From DAIQRJ01 sp963708795 (GTDB lineage Bacteria > Actinomycetota > Actinomycetes > Propionibacteriales > DAIQRJ01): a DNA stretch of 64,000 nt. Below are positions 18,081 to 26,614 of the stretch, piece after piece. The stretch is from NCBI GenBank assembly GCA_963708795.1, contig CAVPUH010000012.1:248001-312000 (forward strand). Direction: 5' to 3'. Made by a program: the position numbers and the translations under genes. Numbering within the stretch: the first letter of the stretch is position 1; each line of letters starts with the position of its first letter. A model generated the notes under the pieces. It searched no databases and had not been told where the DNA came from. It saw nothing but the letters and a program-made list of their open reading frames with translations.

Positions 18081-18109
18081 TTCACCCACCCCCGCGGCAT
18101 CCTGTACGC
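18081..18109 (+). promoter_or_regulatory. Promoter of the tRNA-Thr / tRNA-Met / rpmG unit
   Basis: TTCACC at 18081-18086 and TACGCT at 18104-18109 are separated by 17 bases, with TG one base before the -10. It lies 41 bases upstream of tRNA-Thr. Confidence 0.5.
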
Positions 18110-18150
18110 TCGTGCGTCGCTGCCGGGGTGGAGAAATCCGTGCCGGCCGC

Positions 18151-18223
18151 GCCCCAATAGCTCAGTCGGCAGAGCATCTCCATGGTAAGGAGAAGGTCTA
18201 CGGTTCGATTCCGTATTGGGGCT
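18151..18223 (+). tRNA. tRNA-Thr (GGT)
   Basis: A 73-base cloverleaf with acceptor GCCCCAA/TTGGGGC, D arm GCTCAGTCGGCAGAGC, anticodon arm CTCC-ATGGTAA-GGAG with GGT, and the T loop GGTTCGATTCC. CCA is not encoded. Confidence 0.96.
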
Positions 18224-18282
18224 CTGACGGCAGTGGTGCGGTACCCCGGTGATGCTGTCGCCGGCCCGTCCGGTGGCGTCGA

Positions 18283-18355
18283 GGCGGGGTAGCTCAGGCG
18301 GTAGAGCAAGCGGCTCATAATCGCTGTGTCGCGGGTTCGAGTCCCGCCCCCGCTA
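18283..18355 (+). tRNA. tRNA-Met (CAT)
   Basis: A 73-base cloverleaf with acceptor GGCGGGG/CCCCGCT, anticodon arm GCGG-CTCATAA-TCGC with CAT, and T arm GCGGG-TTCGAGT-CCCGC. Its position before rpmG matches the elongator tRNA-Met of other actinobacteria. A CAT-reading tRNA-Ile is a formal alternative, but the body resembles elongator Met. Confidence 0.94.
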
Positions 18356-18451
18356 CCGTTCGAGCACCACCGAGCACGTCCAGGCAGCACCCTGCACTTC
18401 AGGTAGCGCTCTGCAATTCAGGTAGTAACACTTCAGGAAGAAGGCACCACC

Positions 18452-18619
18452 ATGGCGAGAAGCACCGACGTCAGGCCCAAGACGACCCTGGCCTGCACCG
18501 AATGCCGCGAGCGCAACTACATCACCAAGAAGAACCGGCGCAACGACCCCGACCGGCTCGAGCTGAAGAAGTTCTGCCCGCGCTGCCGGACCCACACGAC
18601 GCACCGCGAGACCCGCTAG
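18452..18619 (+). CDS. rpmG: 50S ribosomal protein L33
   Basis: A 55-residue protein with two CxxC pairs (CTEC near residue 15 and CPRC near residue 42), that is, the zinc-binding C+ form of L33. Zinc-independent paralogues exist in many actinobacteria, so this would be the zinc-replete copy. The ribosome binding site AGGAAGAAGG is 9-18 bases upstream. Three similar TTCAGG segments precede the gene, the last forming part of this site. The gene lies between the tRNA-Met and the hadAB-murB region, as in other actinobacteria. Confidence 0.95.
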   Translation: MARSTDVRPKTTLACTECRERNYITKKNRRNDPDRLELKKFCPRCRTHTTHRETR

Positions 18620-18676
18620 CCGCAGCGTTTCACGACGCGCGCCACCACCTCTCCTTCGCCGGAGTTCCACACCGAT

Positions 18677-18707
18677 CGAGCCGCTCCTCTCCCCGAGGGG
18701 CGGCTCG
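18677..18707 (+). terminator. Terminator after rpmG
   Basis: A 13-bp stem (18677-18689 with 18695-18707, one G-T pair) with a 5-base loop, followed by TTCCGTT. It closes the tRNA-rpmG unit. Confidence 0.7.
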
Positions 18708-18803
18708 TTCCGTTCCCCGGGCCCGAACCGGCCGGCTGATCCTCGCGCGCAGTCCCGGCGCGCGTCCGACCGGTGCCGGCGTCGACCGGCCACACTGACG
18801 GGC

Positions 18804-19340
18804 ATGTCCGCCGCCCGCGCCCAGAACGAGTCACGACCGGCCCTCGTCGGTGCGCTGACGGTGATGATCGTCGAGGCGCTCGTCGTGCTCCCGCTCGGCG
18901 TCCCCGCGGTCGAGCGGCACCTCGAGCACCTTCGCCTGCGACTGGTGCCCTACGGCGCCGACTGGATGACCGGCGCTCTCGCTGCTCCGGGCTGGCACAC
19001 CGACGGCAAGCTGCTCTACGTCGGTGGATCGATCCTCACGGCCGTCCTGATGGTGGTCGTCCTCGGCCTGTTCACCTACCTGGCCCTGCACGCCACCAGA
19101 CCGGTGACGTTCGCGTCGTTCGTCCCGTCCTGGGGCTCGATCACACTGGCCGCCGTCCTCGTCGGACTGGTGCGTGGCCTGGTGTACGCAGCGGACTTCT
19201 CGCCGTACCTGCGCTCGGGCGATTCCGGCCGCGTCGTCGTCGCGTCCGTCGAGATGTTCGCCCTCCACGGCGTGATCATCGGGTTCGTGCTCGCACTGCT
19301 GGCGATCGCCGCTGCTGCCGTCGCCGGTCGCGGCCGCTAG
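18804..19340 (+). CDS. Hypothetical four-helix membrane protein
   Basis: I do not recognise a family. The 178-residue product has hydrophobic helices at roughly 13-31, 71-94, 109-128 and 152-174, joined by short loops. One loop contains YGADWMTGALAAPGWHTDGK. It lies between rpmG and the hadA-like gene on the same strand, after a terminator, so it probably has its own promoter. No catalytic motif is visible. Confidence 0.75.
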   Translation: MSAARAQNESRPALVGALTVMIVEALVVLPLGVPAVERHLEHLRLRLVPYGADWMTGALAAPGWHTDGKLLYVGGSILTAVLMVVVLGLFTYLALHATRPVTFASFVPSWGSITLAAVLVGLVRGLVYAADFSPYLRSGDSGRVVVASVEMFALHGVIIGFVLALLAIAAAAVAGRGR

Positions 19341-19398
19341 CGCGAGCCATGCCGCGTGGGTGCCGACCGGATCGAGCCGGCCGCCTAGTCTGAGCGCC

Positions 19399-19818
19399 AT
19401 GCCGACCGATCCCGCCCAGGCTGGCCGCACCTTCGCCCCGACCGATCCGGTCACCGTGACGCAGGAGCACATCGACGCCTTCGCCCGCTGCCTCGGCGCG
19501 CCGACCGGCGTGGCCGCGCCGCCGACCTTCCCGTTCACGATCGCGGTCACCGCGTGGCAACGGTTGTTCGACGACCCCGATCTCGACATCGAACTGCACC
19601 GCCTCGTCCACGCCGATCAGCGTTTCACCGCGCGGCGGGCGATGCGCGCCGGCGACGTCGTCGTGGCCACCGCGACCCTGACCAGCGTGCGCCCGACCGC
19701 CGGCGCCGACCGGCTCGTCGTCGACACGACCCTCGAGACGGTTGCGGGCGAGCAGTTGGGCGTCGCGTCCTCGACGCTGTTGTGTGCGCATCCGGCGGCA
19801 CCGGGAGTGCAGGCATGA
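19399..19818 (+). CDS. FAS1-like dehydratase (MaoC N-terminal type, HadA-like)
   Basis: A 139-residue hot-dog-fold protein with an FTIAVTAWQRLFDDPDLDIEL region, then HRLVHADQRFTARRAM and GDVVVATATLTSV, typical of the UPF0336/HadA-like non-catalytic subunit. It pairs with the MaoC-like protein encoded immediately downstream (four-base ATGA overlap) to make a heterodimeric (3R)-hydroxyacyl-ACP dehydratase. ATG at 19399 is chosen. The same gene pair sits between rpmG and secE in mycobacteria, where it serves fatty or mycolic acid elongation. Here the substrate length is unknown. Confidence 0.87.
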   Translation: MPTDPAQAGRTFAPTDPVTVTQEHIDAFARCLGAPTGVAAPPTFPFTIAVTAWQRLFDDPDLDIELHRLVHADQRFTARRAMRAGDVVVATATLTSVRPTAGADRLVVDTTLETVAGEQLGVASSTLLCAHPAAPGVQA

Positions 19819-20204
19819 GTCTCGTCACGACCGTCCACCTCACCCGGGCGGATCTGCTCGCCTACGCCGACGCGTCCGGCGACCAGAACCCCATCCATCG
19901 CGACGACGCCGCCGCGCAGGCCGTCGGGCTGCCCGGCGTTCTCGCCCACGGCATGCTCACCCTCGGCCTGGCGTGCAGCGCTGTCGCGAGCTGGGCGGGG
20001 TCGTCGGACGCCGTGGTCGAGTTCGGCGGCCGGTTCGTCAAGCCGGTCCTGGTCGACGCGCAGGACGGCGCCGACCTCACCATCGAGCTGTCGCCGGCCG
20101 AGAGCCCCGACGCCGCCACCGGCCTGACCCGCGTCGACGTCACGGTCACCGCGGCCGGGGTGAAGGTGCTCGGGATGGCGCGAGCGTCGGTCCGCCGGCC
20201 GTGA
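19815..20204 (+). CDS. MaoC-like (3R)-hydroxyacyl dehydratase, HadB-like
   Basis: A 129-residue single hot-dog domain with the hydratase 2 motif YADASGDQNPIHRDD (about residues 17-31) and then GVLAHGMLTLGL. The catalytic Asp and His are the D of SGDQN and the H of NPIH. It is the catalytic partner of the preceding HadA-like subunit, with which it overlaps by four bases. The stop overlaps murB (GTGA), so the three genes are cotranslated. Confidence 0.9.
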   Translation: MSLVTTVHLTRADLLAYADASGDQNPIHRDDAAAQAVGLPGVLAHGMLTLGLACSAVASWAGSSDAVVEFGGRFVKPVLVDAQDGADLTIELSPAESPDAATGLTRVDVTVTAAGVKVLGMARASVRRP

Positions 20205-21262
20205 GCACCAGGGTCGACGTCACCGCGCCGGTGCGGCTGGCGGATCTGACCACCCTTCGCGTCGGCGGTCCGGCCGCCGACTTCGTCGAGGCACACACCG
20301 AGGGGGACCTGATCGACGCCGTGGCGGCGGCCGATCGGGCGAACCGGCCGGTACTCGTGTTGGGCGGCGGTTCGAACCTGCTCGTCGCCGACGAGGGCTT
20401 CGACGGGACGGTCGTGAAGGTCTCGACCGCCGGGATCACCGACGAGGCCGACCTGTGTTCGGGTGCGATGGTGACGGTGGCAGCCGGGGAGAACTGGGAC
20501 GCCCTCGTCGCGCGCGCCGTGACCAACGGCTGGACCGGCGTCGAGGCCCTGTCGGGCATCCCCGGCCTCGTCGGCGCGACCCCCATCCAGAACGTCGGCG
20601 CGTACGGGCAGGACGTCTCGGCGACGATCGCCCGAGTCCGCACCTACGACCGCCGTGAGTGTGTCGTCCGGACGTTCTTCACGGCGGACTGCGGCTTCGG
20701 GTACCGCACGTCGAGGTTCAAGGCCGAGCCCGACCGCTACGTGGTGCTGGCCGTCACCTTCCAGTTCGGCTTGGGCGATCTCGGCGAACCGGTCACGTAC
20801 GCAGAACTCGCCCGTCGGATCGGGGTGGAGCTGGGAGATCGCGCACCGCTCGAGCAGATTCGCCAGGCCGTGCTGGAGATCCGGGCAGCCAAGGGCATGG
20901 TGCTCGACCCCTCCGATCACGACACCTGGAGCGCCGGCTCCTTCTTCACGAACCCGATCCTCAGCCGCGTCGACGCCGACCTGCTGCCGGCCGCGGCACC
21001 ACGCTGGCCGGTGGACGACGCCACCACCAAGACGAGCGCCGCCTGGTTGATCGAGCATGCGGGCTTCACGCGCGGATTCGGCCGGGACCTCGGGCGAGGG
21101 GCCGCGACGCTGTCGACCAAGCACACGCTGGCGCTGACGAACCGCGGCGATGCCGACGCCGCGGACGTCCTCGCCCTCGCCCGCGAGGTCCGCGACGGGG
21201 TCCGGGCGCGCTACGGGGTGACCCTCGTGCCCGAACCCGTGCTGGTCGGCCTCGACCTGTGA
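20201..21262 (+). CDS. murB: UDP-N-acetylmuramate dehydrogenase
   Basis: A 353-residue FAD enzyme that reduces UDP-GlcNAc-enolpyruvate to UDP-MurNAc in peptidoglycan synthesis. FAD-binding segments are LVLGGGSNLLVAD (about 48-60) and SGIPGLVGATPIQNVGAYGQ (about 116-135). The catalytic Ser lies in WSAGSFFTNP. The presence of a YRTSRF segment and of an extended C-terminal domain fits type I MurB. The start is GTG at 20201. It is coupled to hadB upstream and to the Nudix gene downstream by four-base overlaps. Confidence 0.95.
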   Translation: MSTRVDVTAPVRLADLTTLRVGGPAADFVEAHTEGDLIDAVAAADRANRPVLVLGGGSNLLVADEGFDGTVVKVSTAGITDEADLCSGAMVTVAAGENWDALVARAVTNGWTGVEALSGIPGLVGATPIQNVGAYGQDVSATIARVRTYDRRECVVRTFFTADCGFGYRTSRFKAEPDRYVVLAVTFQFGLGDLGEPVTYAELARRIGVELGDRAPLEQIRQAVLEIRAAKGMVLDPSDHDTWSAGSFFTNPILSRVDADLLPAAAPRWPVDDATTKTSAAWLIEHAGFTRGFGRDLGRGAATLSTKHTLALTNRGDADAADVLALAREVRDGVRARYGVTLVPEPVLVGLDL

Positions 21263-21774
21263 CCAGCGACCCGATCCGGCGGCACCAGCGCATCGCGGCC
21301 TACGCGGTGCTGACCCGGACCACCGCCGACGGCACCCGGGAGCTCCTCCTCACGCGCATCTCGGCCCGCGGGCATCACGTCGGCGCGTGGACCCTGCCGG
21401 GAGGTGGCGTCGACCACGGCGAGAACCCGCGCTCCGCGCTGGTCCGGGAGCTGCGGGAGGAGACCTCGCTCGAGGTGGTGCCGGGCGATCTGCTCGACGT
21501 CCACGACAGCCACTTCACCGGACGCGCGCCGGACGGCGCGACCGAGGACTATCACGGCATCCACCTGATCTTCGCCGCGACGATCGCACCGGGCGCTGGG
21601 AACGATGCTGTGATGCCCGGTCAGCCGACCGTCACGGAGGTCGACGGGACCACCGACGCCGTCGCCTGGATCGCGATCGACGAGGTCGCGGACGGGACCC
21701 GGACCGTGCTCGACGTCGTGCGGTTCGTCATCGAGCGCTGCCTGCCGGTTCTCGACCCGGGCTCAGCCGTCTGA
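21259..21774 (+). CDS. Nudix hydrolase
   Basis: A 171-residue protein with a complete Nudix box, from GGVDHGEN to RELREETSLEV (about residues 50-74). The strand before the box reads WTLPGGG. It hydrolyses a nucleoside diphosphate linked to another moiety; the substrate cannot be predicted. The start is GTG at 21259, overlapping the murB stop. Its last 47 bases overlap the 3' end of the convergent TMEM175-like gene. Confidence 0.9.
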   Translation: MTSDPIRRHQRIAAYAVLTRTTADGTRELLLTRISARGHHVGAWTLPGGGVDHGENPRSALVRELREETSLEVVPGDLLDVHDSHFTGRAPDGATEDYHGIHLIFAATIAPGAGNDAVMPGQPTVTEVDGTTDAVAWIAIDEVADGTRTVLDVVRFVIERCLPVLDPGSAV

Positions 21775-22408
21775 CCAGGGCATTGATCGGAGCGTTGAGG
21801 AACAGCACGAACGTCGCCCACATGCCGATGGCCGGCACCGTCGTGGCCACCACCGTGGCCACCGCGAACAGCGCCGGTTGGACGAAGAGCGTGGCGAGCG
21901 GGCTCGGCCGGTCGTCACGGGCCCGTGAGATCACCCGGCTCTCGCCTTCGTCGGTGGCCGCGTCGACCGAGCGCCGCAGCGCCGGGCTGTGCCGGATGAC
22001 GAGATCCATGACGGCCAGGAGCAGCGAGCTGGCCGTGAGGTTCAGCAGGTACACGGCGTTGACCGCGGTCCCCTCACGGCTCTGGTCGGTGTCGACGATC
22101 AGGGCGGTCGTGAACGGCATGACGACGATCGTCAGCAGCCACAGCAGGTTGAGCCACACGATCCGGGCGTCGTAGTCGCGGACCTGCTCGAACATCGCGT
22201 GGTGCCCCCGCCAGAAGCTGGCGATGACGACGAAGCTCAGGAAGAACCCGAAGAACACCCACCGGCTGTCGTGCAGCACGTCGCCCAGGTGCTCGGTGGC
22301 CAGGTCGTGGGGGAGGTCGACCAGCGGCAGCACGAGGAGCGTGATGGCGATCGCCACGACGGCATCGCTGAAGTTGACCAACCGGTCGAGGCCGCGTTCG
22401 GTGTGCAC
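21728..22408 (-). CDS. TMEM175 family potassium channel protein
   Basis: A 226-residue protein with six hydrophobic helices and the defining helix-1 motif RLVNFSDAVVAIAITLLVLPL, in which FSD lines the pore in TMEM175 channels. Bacterial homologues conduct K+ weakly selectively. Helix 3 begins with FWRGHHAMFEQV, also conserved. It follows the double-GNAT gene by only three bases, so the two are cotranscribed on the minus strand. It overlaps the Nudix gene tail to tail. Confidence 0.85.
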   Translation of the reverse strand: MHTERGLDRLVNFSDAVVAIAITLLVLPLVDLPHDLATEHLGDVLHDSRWVFFGFFLSFVVIASFWRGHHAMFEQVRDYDARIVWLNLLWLLTIVVMPFTTALIVDTDQSREGTAVNAVYLLNLTASSLLLAVMDLVIRHSPALRRSVDAATDEGESRVISRARDDRPSPLATLFVQPALFAVATVVATTVPAIGMWATFVLFLNAPINALVRRLSPGREPAGSAR

Positions 22409-22411
22409 CGC

Positions 22412-23536
22412 TCAGTCACCGTCCTCGGTCGTCGTCGACGTCACCTTCGACGTCGACGGTGAGGGAGTCGGGGCGAGGTCCGCCGGGAGCACGTCGTAGA
22501 GGGCCATGTCGCTCGGCCCCTCGGCCAGCAGTTCGTCGCCGCGGCAGATCCCGACCAGGCGCATCCCCGACCGCTCGGCCACCCGGCGCGAGGCGACGTT
22601 GCCGACGGCGGCACGCAGGGTCATCCGCCGCAGTCCGAGCCGCGACGAGAACACCCAGCCCAAGGCGAGACCGACCGCCTCGGTGGTCGCGCCCCGTCCG
22701 CGGAAGTCCGGATGCGCCCAGTAGCCCAGCTCCGGCTTGTCGATGTCGACGCCGAGGCAGCCTCCGAGCTCGTCGGTCACCGGATCGGCCATCGCCCAGC
22801 AGACATCGGTGCCGTTGGCCGCGTCGAGCCGCGTCGTCTCGAGGAACTCGGCGGCGTCCTTCGGGCGGTACGGCGTCGGGAGGAACGGCAGCCACCGCTG
22901 CGTGCTGGGGTCGCCGGCGCCTTCGACGATGCGAGGCACGTCGGTGTCGCGCAGCGGCCGCAGCACGACGGTGTCGCCGCGCAGTTCGGGTGCCTCCAGC
23001 CACAGCCGCCGGGGTTTCAGCGGCTCGCCCGGCAGCAGGGTCGCCCCCCACGTCGTCCGCAGTTCGCCGTTCGCAGGCAACGCCAGCCGGCTCTCGCCCT
23101 CGAACCGGAAGCCCAGCCGCCAGGCGATCCGCCGCGACGCCCAGTTGCCCACGAACGCGTGCCACCGGACGACCGGGCAGGCCCGCTCGTCGAAGGCCCA
23201 CCGACACATCAGCCGCGAGGCCCGCTGCGCCACTTTCCGACCGCGCAGCGCCGGGTGCGTCTCGAAGCCCAGCTCGGCACCACCGGCGGCGTCGTAGCGC
23301 AGGGACACGCGCCCCGCCCATCGCCCGTCGAGGTCGACCGCCAGGAAGTCACGCGTGCCGGCCCTCCCGTCCGCCAGCGCACGCTCGATCCGGTCGCGCG
23401 CCACCGTGCGGGCGTCACCCCGGGGCAGGACGCCCCAACGGGCCGTCAGCGGGTCGTCGATGCACTCGGCCATCGGCCCGACGTCGGAGAGTCGGAACGG
23501 CCGGACGGTCAGCTCGCCGTCGGTCAACGTGGGCAT
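22412..23536 (-). CDS. Tandem GNAT acetyltransferase
   Basis: A 374-residue protein with two GCN5-related N-acetyltransferase domains of the RimJ/RimL type. The first (about 1-170) has ELGFETHPALRGRKVAQRAS and FVGNWASRRIAWRLGF; the second (about 185-350) has ELGYWAHPDFRGRGATTEA and AVGNVASRRVAERSGM. Both keep the acetyl-CoA loop (R-G-R-x-x-A/T). The acceptor is probably a protein N-terminus or a small amine. ATG at 23536 starts directly before the first domain. A low-complexity Thr/Ser tail ends the protein. Confidence 0.87.
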   Translation of the reverse strand: MPTLTDGELTVRPFRLSDVGPMAECIDDPLTARWGVLPRGDARTVARDRIERALADGRAGTRDFLAVDLDGRWAGRVSLRYDAAGGAELGFETHPALRGRKVAQRASRLMCRWAFDERACPVVRWHAFVGNWASRRIAWRLGFRFEGESRLALPANGELRTTWGATLLPGEPLKPRRLWLEAPELRGDTVVLRPLRDTDVPRIVEGAGDPSTQRWLPFLPTPYRPKDAAEFLETTRLDAANGTDVCWAMADPVTDELGGCLGVDIDKPELGYWAHPDFRGRGATTEAVGLALGWVFSSRLGLRRMTLRAAVGNVASRRVAERSGMRLVGICRGDELLAEGPSDMALYDVLPADLAPTPSPSTSKVTSTTTEDGD

Positions 23537-23583
23537 GGCGCAGTTTCGCAGGTTCGACCGCGGTGGCCGCCCGGTACCTCGGG

Positions 23584-24615
23584 TCAGTCGGCGGGCTCGT
23601 CCCGAAGCCACGCATCGATGTCACGGACGGCGCCGGCGACGACGTCCGCGGGCGCTCGTGACACCTCGAAACTCGCTCGGGCGATCGCCGCGAGCTCGGC
23701 GTCGCTGAAGTGGTGGACCGCGCGCGCGACCGCGTACTGCGCGAGCAGCCGGTGGCCGAAGAGCAACGGGTCGTCGGCACCCAGGGCGATCGCGGCGCCG
23801 GCGTCGAAGAGCTGCCGCAGTGGGACCGCGGCGGCGTCCGGGTAGACGCCCAGGCCGACGTTGGACGCCGGGCACACCTCGAGGCCGATCCGGGCCGACG
23901 CGACCCGCTCGAGCAGGACCGGATCCTCGGCCACCCGCACACCGTGGCCGAGGCGTTCGGCGTGCAGAAGGTCCAGACAGGCCCGCACGGCCGTCGGCCC
24001 GAGCAGTTCGCCGCCGTGAGGATCCAGCAACAGCCCGGCTCGTCCCGCGATGGCGAAGGCATGGGCGAACGCCTCGGTGGACCCTCGCCGTTCGTCGTTG
24101 GAGAGTCCGAAGCCCACCACCCCACGGTCGGCGTACCGGGCCGCCAGTCGGGCGAGCGTTCGGGCGTCGAGCTCGTTGCGGGTGCGGTTGGCGGCGATGA
24201 TCACACCCACGCCGATGCCGTGCCGCCGGGCCGAGTCGGCGACCGCGTCGAGGACGAGCTCGGTGAACGACGTCAGCCCGTCGAAGCCGGCGGCATACCC
24301 GGACGGGTCGACCTGCAGTTCGAGCCAGCGGGACCCCTCGGCGGCGTCGTCGGCGACGGTCTCGTCCACCAGCCGCCGCACGTCCGCGGGAGTTCGGAGC
24401 ACGGTCCGGGCGACGTCGTAGAGTCGCTGGAAACGGAACCAGCCGCGCTCGTCGGCGCCGGCCAGTTCGGGCGGCCAGTCCTCGCGAAGCCCGCGGGGGA
24501 GCCCGATGCCGCCCCGGTCGGCGAGTTCGACCATCGTCGGGTGCCGCATGGACCCGGTGAAGTGCAGATGCAGGTGCGCCTTCGGCAGGGCGCGCAGTGA
24601 CCGGCGGGCTGGCAC
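23584..24615 (-). CDS. add: Adenosine deaminase family protein
   Basis: A 343-residue amidohydrolase. The metal ligands are HLH near residues 16-18 and a His in LDPHGGE; the catalytic Glu follows that His, and the active-site Asp pair is in ALGADDPLLFG. These match adenosine deaminases, which convert adenosine to inosine for purine salvage, though some close homologues deaminate adenine or related compounds. The start is GTG at 24615. It diverges from tRNA-Trp/secE. Confidence 0.83.
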   Translation of the reverse strand: MPARRSLRALPKAHLHLHFTGSMRHPTMVELADRGGIGLPRGLREDWPPELAGADERGWFRFQRLYDVARTVLRTPADVRRLVDETVADDAAEGSRWLELQVDPSGYAAGFDGLTSFTELVLDAVADSARRHGIGVGVIIAANRTRNELDARTLARLAARYADRGVVGFGLSNDERRGSTEAFAHAFAIAGRAGLLLDPHGGELLGPTAVRACLDLLHAERLGHGVRVAEDPVLLERVASARIGLEVCPASNVGLGVYPDAAAVPLRQLFDAGAAIALGADDPLLFGHRLLAQYAVARAVHHFSDAELAAIARASFEVSRAPADVVAGAVRDIDAWLRDEPAD

Positions 24616-24640
24616 GTGCCCATTCTGCCCATCGGCTCGG

Positions 24641-24670
24641 TTCGACTCGGGCGGGGCCTTTGCGTAGACT
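24641..24670 (+). promoter_or_regulatory. Promoter of tRNA-Trp / secE / nusG
   Basis: TTCGAC at 24641-24646 and TAGACT at 24665-24670 have an 18-base spacer. They lie about 100 bases before the tRNA, between the divergent add gene and the tRNA. Confidence 0.5.
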
Positions 24671-24768
24671 TCCCGTCTTGGGTGATCGCCCATCCTTTGC
24701 TGTGCCCGGGATCCGGCCGCTGTCGTGGCCACGGTCGAGGTGCGCGGCAAGGCCGGACGATCTCACAA

Positions 24769-24841
24769 AGGGCACTAGCTCAACTGGCAGAGCATCGGTC
24801 TCCAAAACCGAAGGTTGGGGGTTCAAGTCCCTCGTGCCCTG
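24769..24841 (+). tRNA. tRNA-Trp (CCA)
   Basis: A 73-base cloverleaf with acceptor AGGGCAC/GTGCCCT, anticodon arm CGGT-CTCCAAA-ACCG with CCA at 24802-24804, and the T loop GGGTTCAAGTCCC. The position before secE is conserved in actinobacteria. Confidence 0.97.
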
Positions 24842-24900
24842 CGCAACACCACCGAATGCCGGTCGCAGGACCGGTGACGAGACGAGAGGACGAGTGCCGC

Positions 24901-25131
24901 ATGGCAACCCAGTCCCGTGACGCCGCCCGGCCATCGCGCCGGTCCGGACGCACGAGCCCGGGGTTGTTCGTCCGTCAGGTCGTCGCCGAACTTCGCAAGG
25001 TGGTGTGGCCCACGCGTGATCAGATGGTCACGTACTGGGTGGTCGTGCTGGTGTTCGTGCTGTTCATGATCGCGTTCGTGTCCCTCATCGACCTCGGAGC
25101 CGGCTGGGCGTTGTTCAAGTTCTTCTCCTGA
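24901..25131 (+). CDS. secE: Preprotein translocase subunit SecE
   Basis: A 76-residue protein with a basic N-terminus, the conserved amphipathic segment FVRQVVAELRKVVWPTRDQM, and one transmembrane helix at about 47-68. It stabilises SecY in the translocon. ATG at 24901 has a GAGAGGACGAG ribosome binding site. It is followed after 99 bases by nusG, as in most bacteria. Confidence 0.95.
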   Translation: MATQSRDAARPSRRSGRTSPGLFVRQVVAELRKVVWPTRDQMVTYWVVVLVFVLFMIAFVSLIDLGAGWALFKFFS

Positions 25132-25230
25132 CGCCCCGGCTGATCCGCGTGCACCTCGAGGATCTCCGATCAGAACGCCCGAACCGACCACCTGACACCA
25201 GGATGACCCCAGCAGAGACGGAGTTGCGCT

Positions 25231-26010
25231 GTGCCCGACGTTGACGACGGCCCCAAGACCGACCTCGATGATGTGCTGACCCCCGCGGACGAGACGTCCG
25301 CCGAGGCCGCCGACGAGACGGCTCTCGACGGTGCCGACGCGACGGCAGCCACGGACGAGACCTCCGACGGCGCCGAGCCCGAGGGTGCGACCGACGCCGA
25401 CGCCGAGGTTGCACCGGCCGACCCGCTCGAGGAGTTCCGCTCGAAGCTTCGCTCGATGCCCGGCGACTGGTTCGTCATCCACACGTACTCCGGCATGGAG
25501 AACCGCGTGAAGGTGAACCTCGAGAACCGCATCTCCTCGCTCAACATGGAGGAGTACATCTACGAGGTCGCCGTCCCGCAGGAGGAGGCGAGCGAGATCC
25601 GCAACGGTCAGCGCCGCACGGTCAAGCGGACCGTCCTCCCCGGCTACGTGCTCGTGCGCATGGACCTGACCGACGAGTCCTGGTCGGCAGTGCGGCACAC
25701 GCCCTCGGTCACCGGCTTCGTCGGCCACGCGACCGCACCGGTTCCCCTCACCCTCGGCGAGGTCGAGCAGATGCTCGCACCGACGTTCGAGGTGGAGGGC
25801 GTCGAGACCCCCGGCCGGGCGAAGGCACCGACCGCGGTCCTCGACTTCGAGGTCGGCGACTCCGTCATGGTCACCGACGGGCCGTTCGCCACGCTGCACG
25901 CCACGATCACCGAGATCAATCCGGACTCCGCACGTATCAAGGGCCTGGTCGAGATCTTCGGTCGCGAGACCCCGGTCGAGCTCGCGTTCTCCCAGATCAG
26001 CAAGGTCTGA
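25231..26010 (+). CDS. nusG: Transcription termination/antitermination protein NusG
   Basis: A 259-residue protein. Residues 1 to about 70 form an acidic Asp/Glu/Ala/Thr-rich extension typical of actinobacterial NusG. The NGN domain follows (GDWFVIHTYSGMENRVK, then RTVLPGYVLVRM), and the KOW domain starts near residue 208 (FEVGDSVMVTDGPFATL) and ends with VELAFSQI. It binds the RNA polymerase clamp and links it to Rho or the ribosome. The start is a GTG. It lies upstream of rplK in the usual order. Confidence 0.96.
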   Translation: MPDVDDGPKTDLDDVLTPADETSAEAADETALDGADATAATDETSDGAEPEGATDADAEVAPADPLEEFRSKLRSMPGDWFVIHTYSGMENRVKVNLENRISSLNMEEYIYEVAVPQEEASEIRNGQRRTVKRTVLPGYVLVRMDLTDESWSAVRHTPSVTGFVGHATAPVPLTLGEVEQMLAPTFEVEGVETPGRAKAPTAVLDFEVGDSVMVTDGPFATLHATITEINPDSARIKGLVEIFGRETPVELAFSQISKV

Positions 26011-26078
26011 CCGGCGGGAGCCCGGCCCGACCAGACTCACCAGTCGTCCGAACCACCAGACACCAGAGGAAACGAACA

Positions 26079-26510
26079 ATGCCCGCGAAGAAGAAGGTCG
26101 CCGCGCTCGTCAAGGTCCAGCTCAACGCTGGTGCCGCGACGCCGGCGCCGCCGGTCGGTACCGCTCTCGGTCCGCACGGCGTCAACATCATGGAGTTCTG
26201 CAAGGCGTACAACGCCGCGACCGAGCCGATGCGCGGAAGCGTCATCCCGGTCGAGATCACCATCTACGAAGACCGCACGTTCACGTTCATCACGAAGACC
26301 CCGCCGGCTGCCGAGCTGATCAAGAAGGCTGCCGGCCTCGACAAGGGGTCGGGCGTGCCGAACAAGACGAAGGTCGGCAGCATCTCGCGCGACCAGGTCC
26401 GCGACATCGCCACCACGAAGCTGCCCGACCTCAACGCCAACGACGTCGACGCCGCGATGAAGATCGTCGAGGGCACCGCCCGTTCGATGGGCGTCACCGT
26501 CAACGGCTGA
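26079..26510 (+). CDS. rplK: 50S ribosomal protein L11
   Basis: A 143-residue protein with the conserved PAPPVGTALGPHGVNIMEFC segment and the C-terminal rRNA-binding part LPDLNANDVDAAMKIVEGTA. It forms the GTPase-associated centre with L10 and L7/L12 and is the target of thiopeptides. The start is ATG after an AGAGGAAA ribosome binding site. It is cotranscribed with rplA. Confidence 0.97.
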   Translation: MPAKKKVAALVKVQLNAGAATPAPPVGTALGPHGVNIMEFCKAYNAATEPMRGSVIPVEITIYEDRTFTFITKTPPAAELIKKAAGLDKGSGVPNKTKVGSISRDQVRDIATTKLPDLNANDVDAAMKIVEGTARSMGVTVNG

Positions 26511-26614
26511 CCAGCGGTACCGCAACACCGGCACCACCAGCACGACGTGGGAGGGCCCGCCTGGCCCGCGCACCACGACTTCTCCGCTCCACATCACCTG
26601 AGGAAGGCACCATC

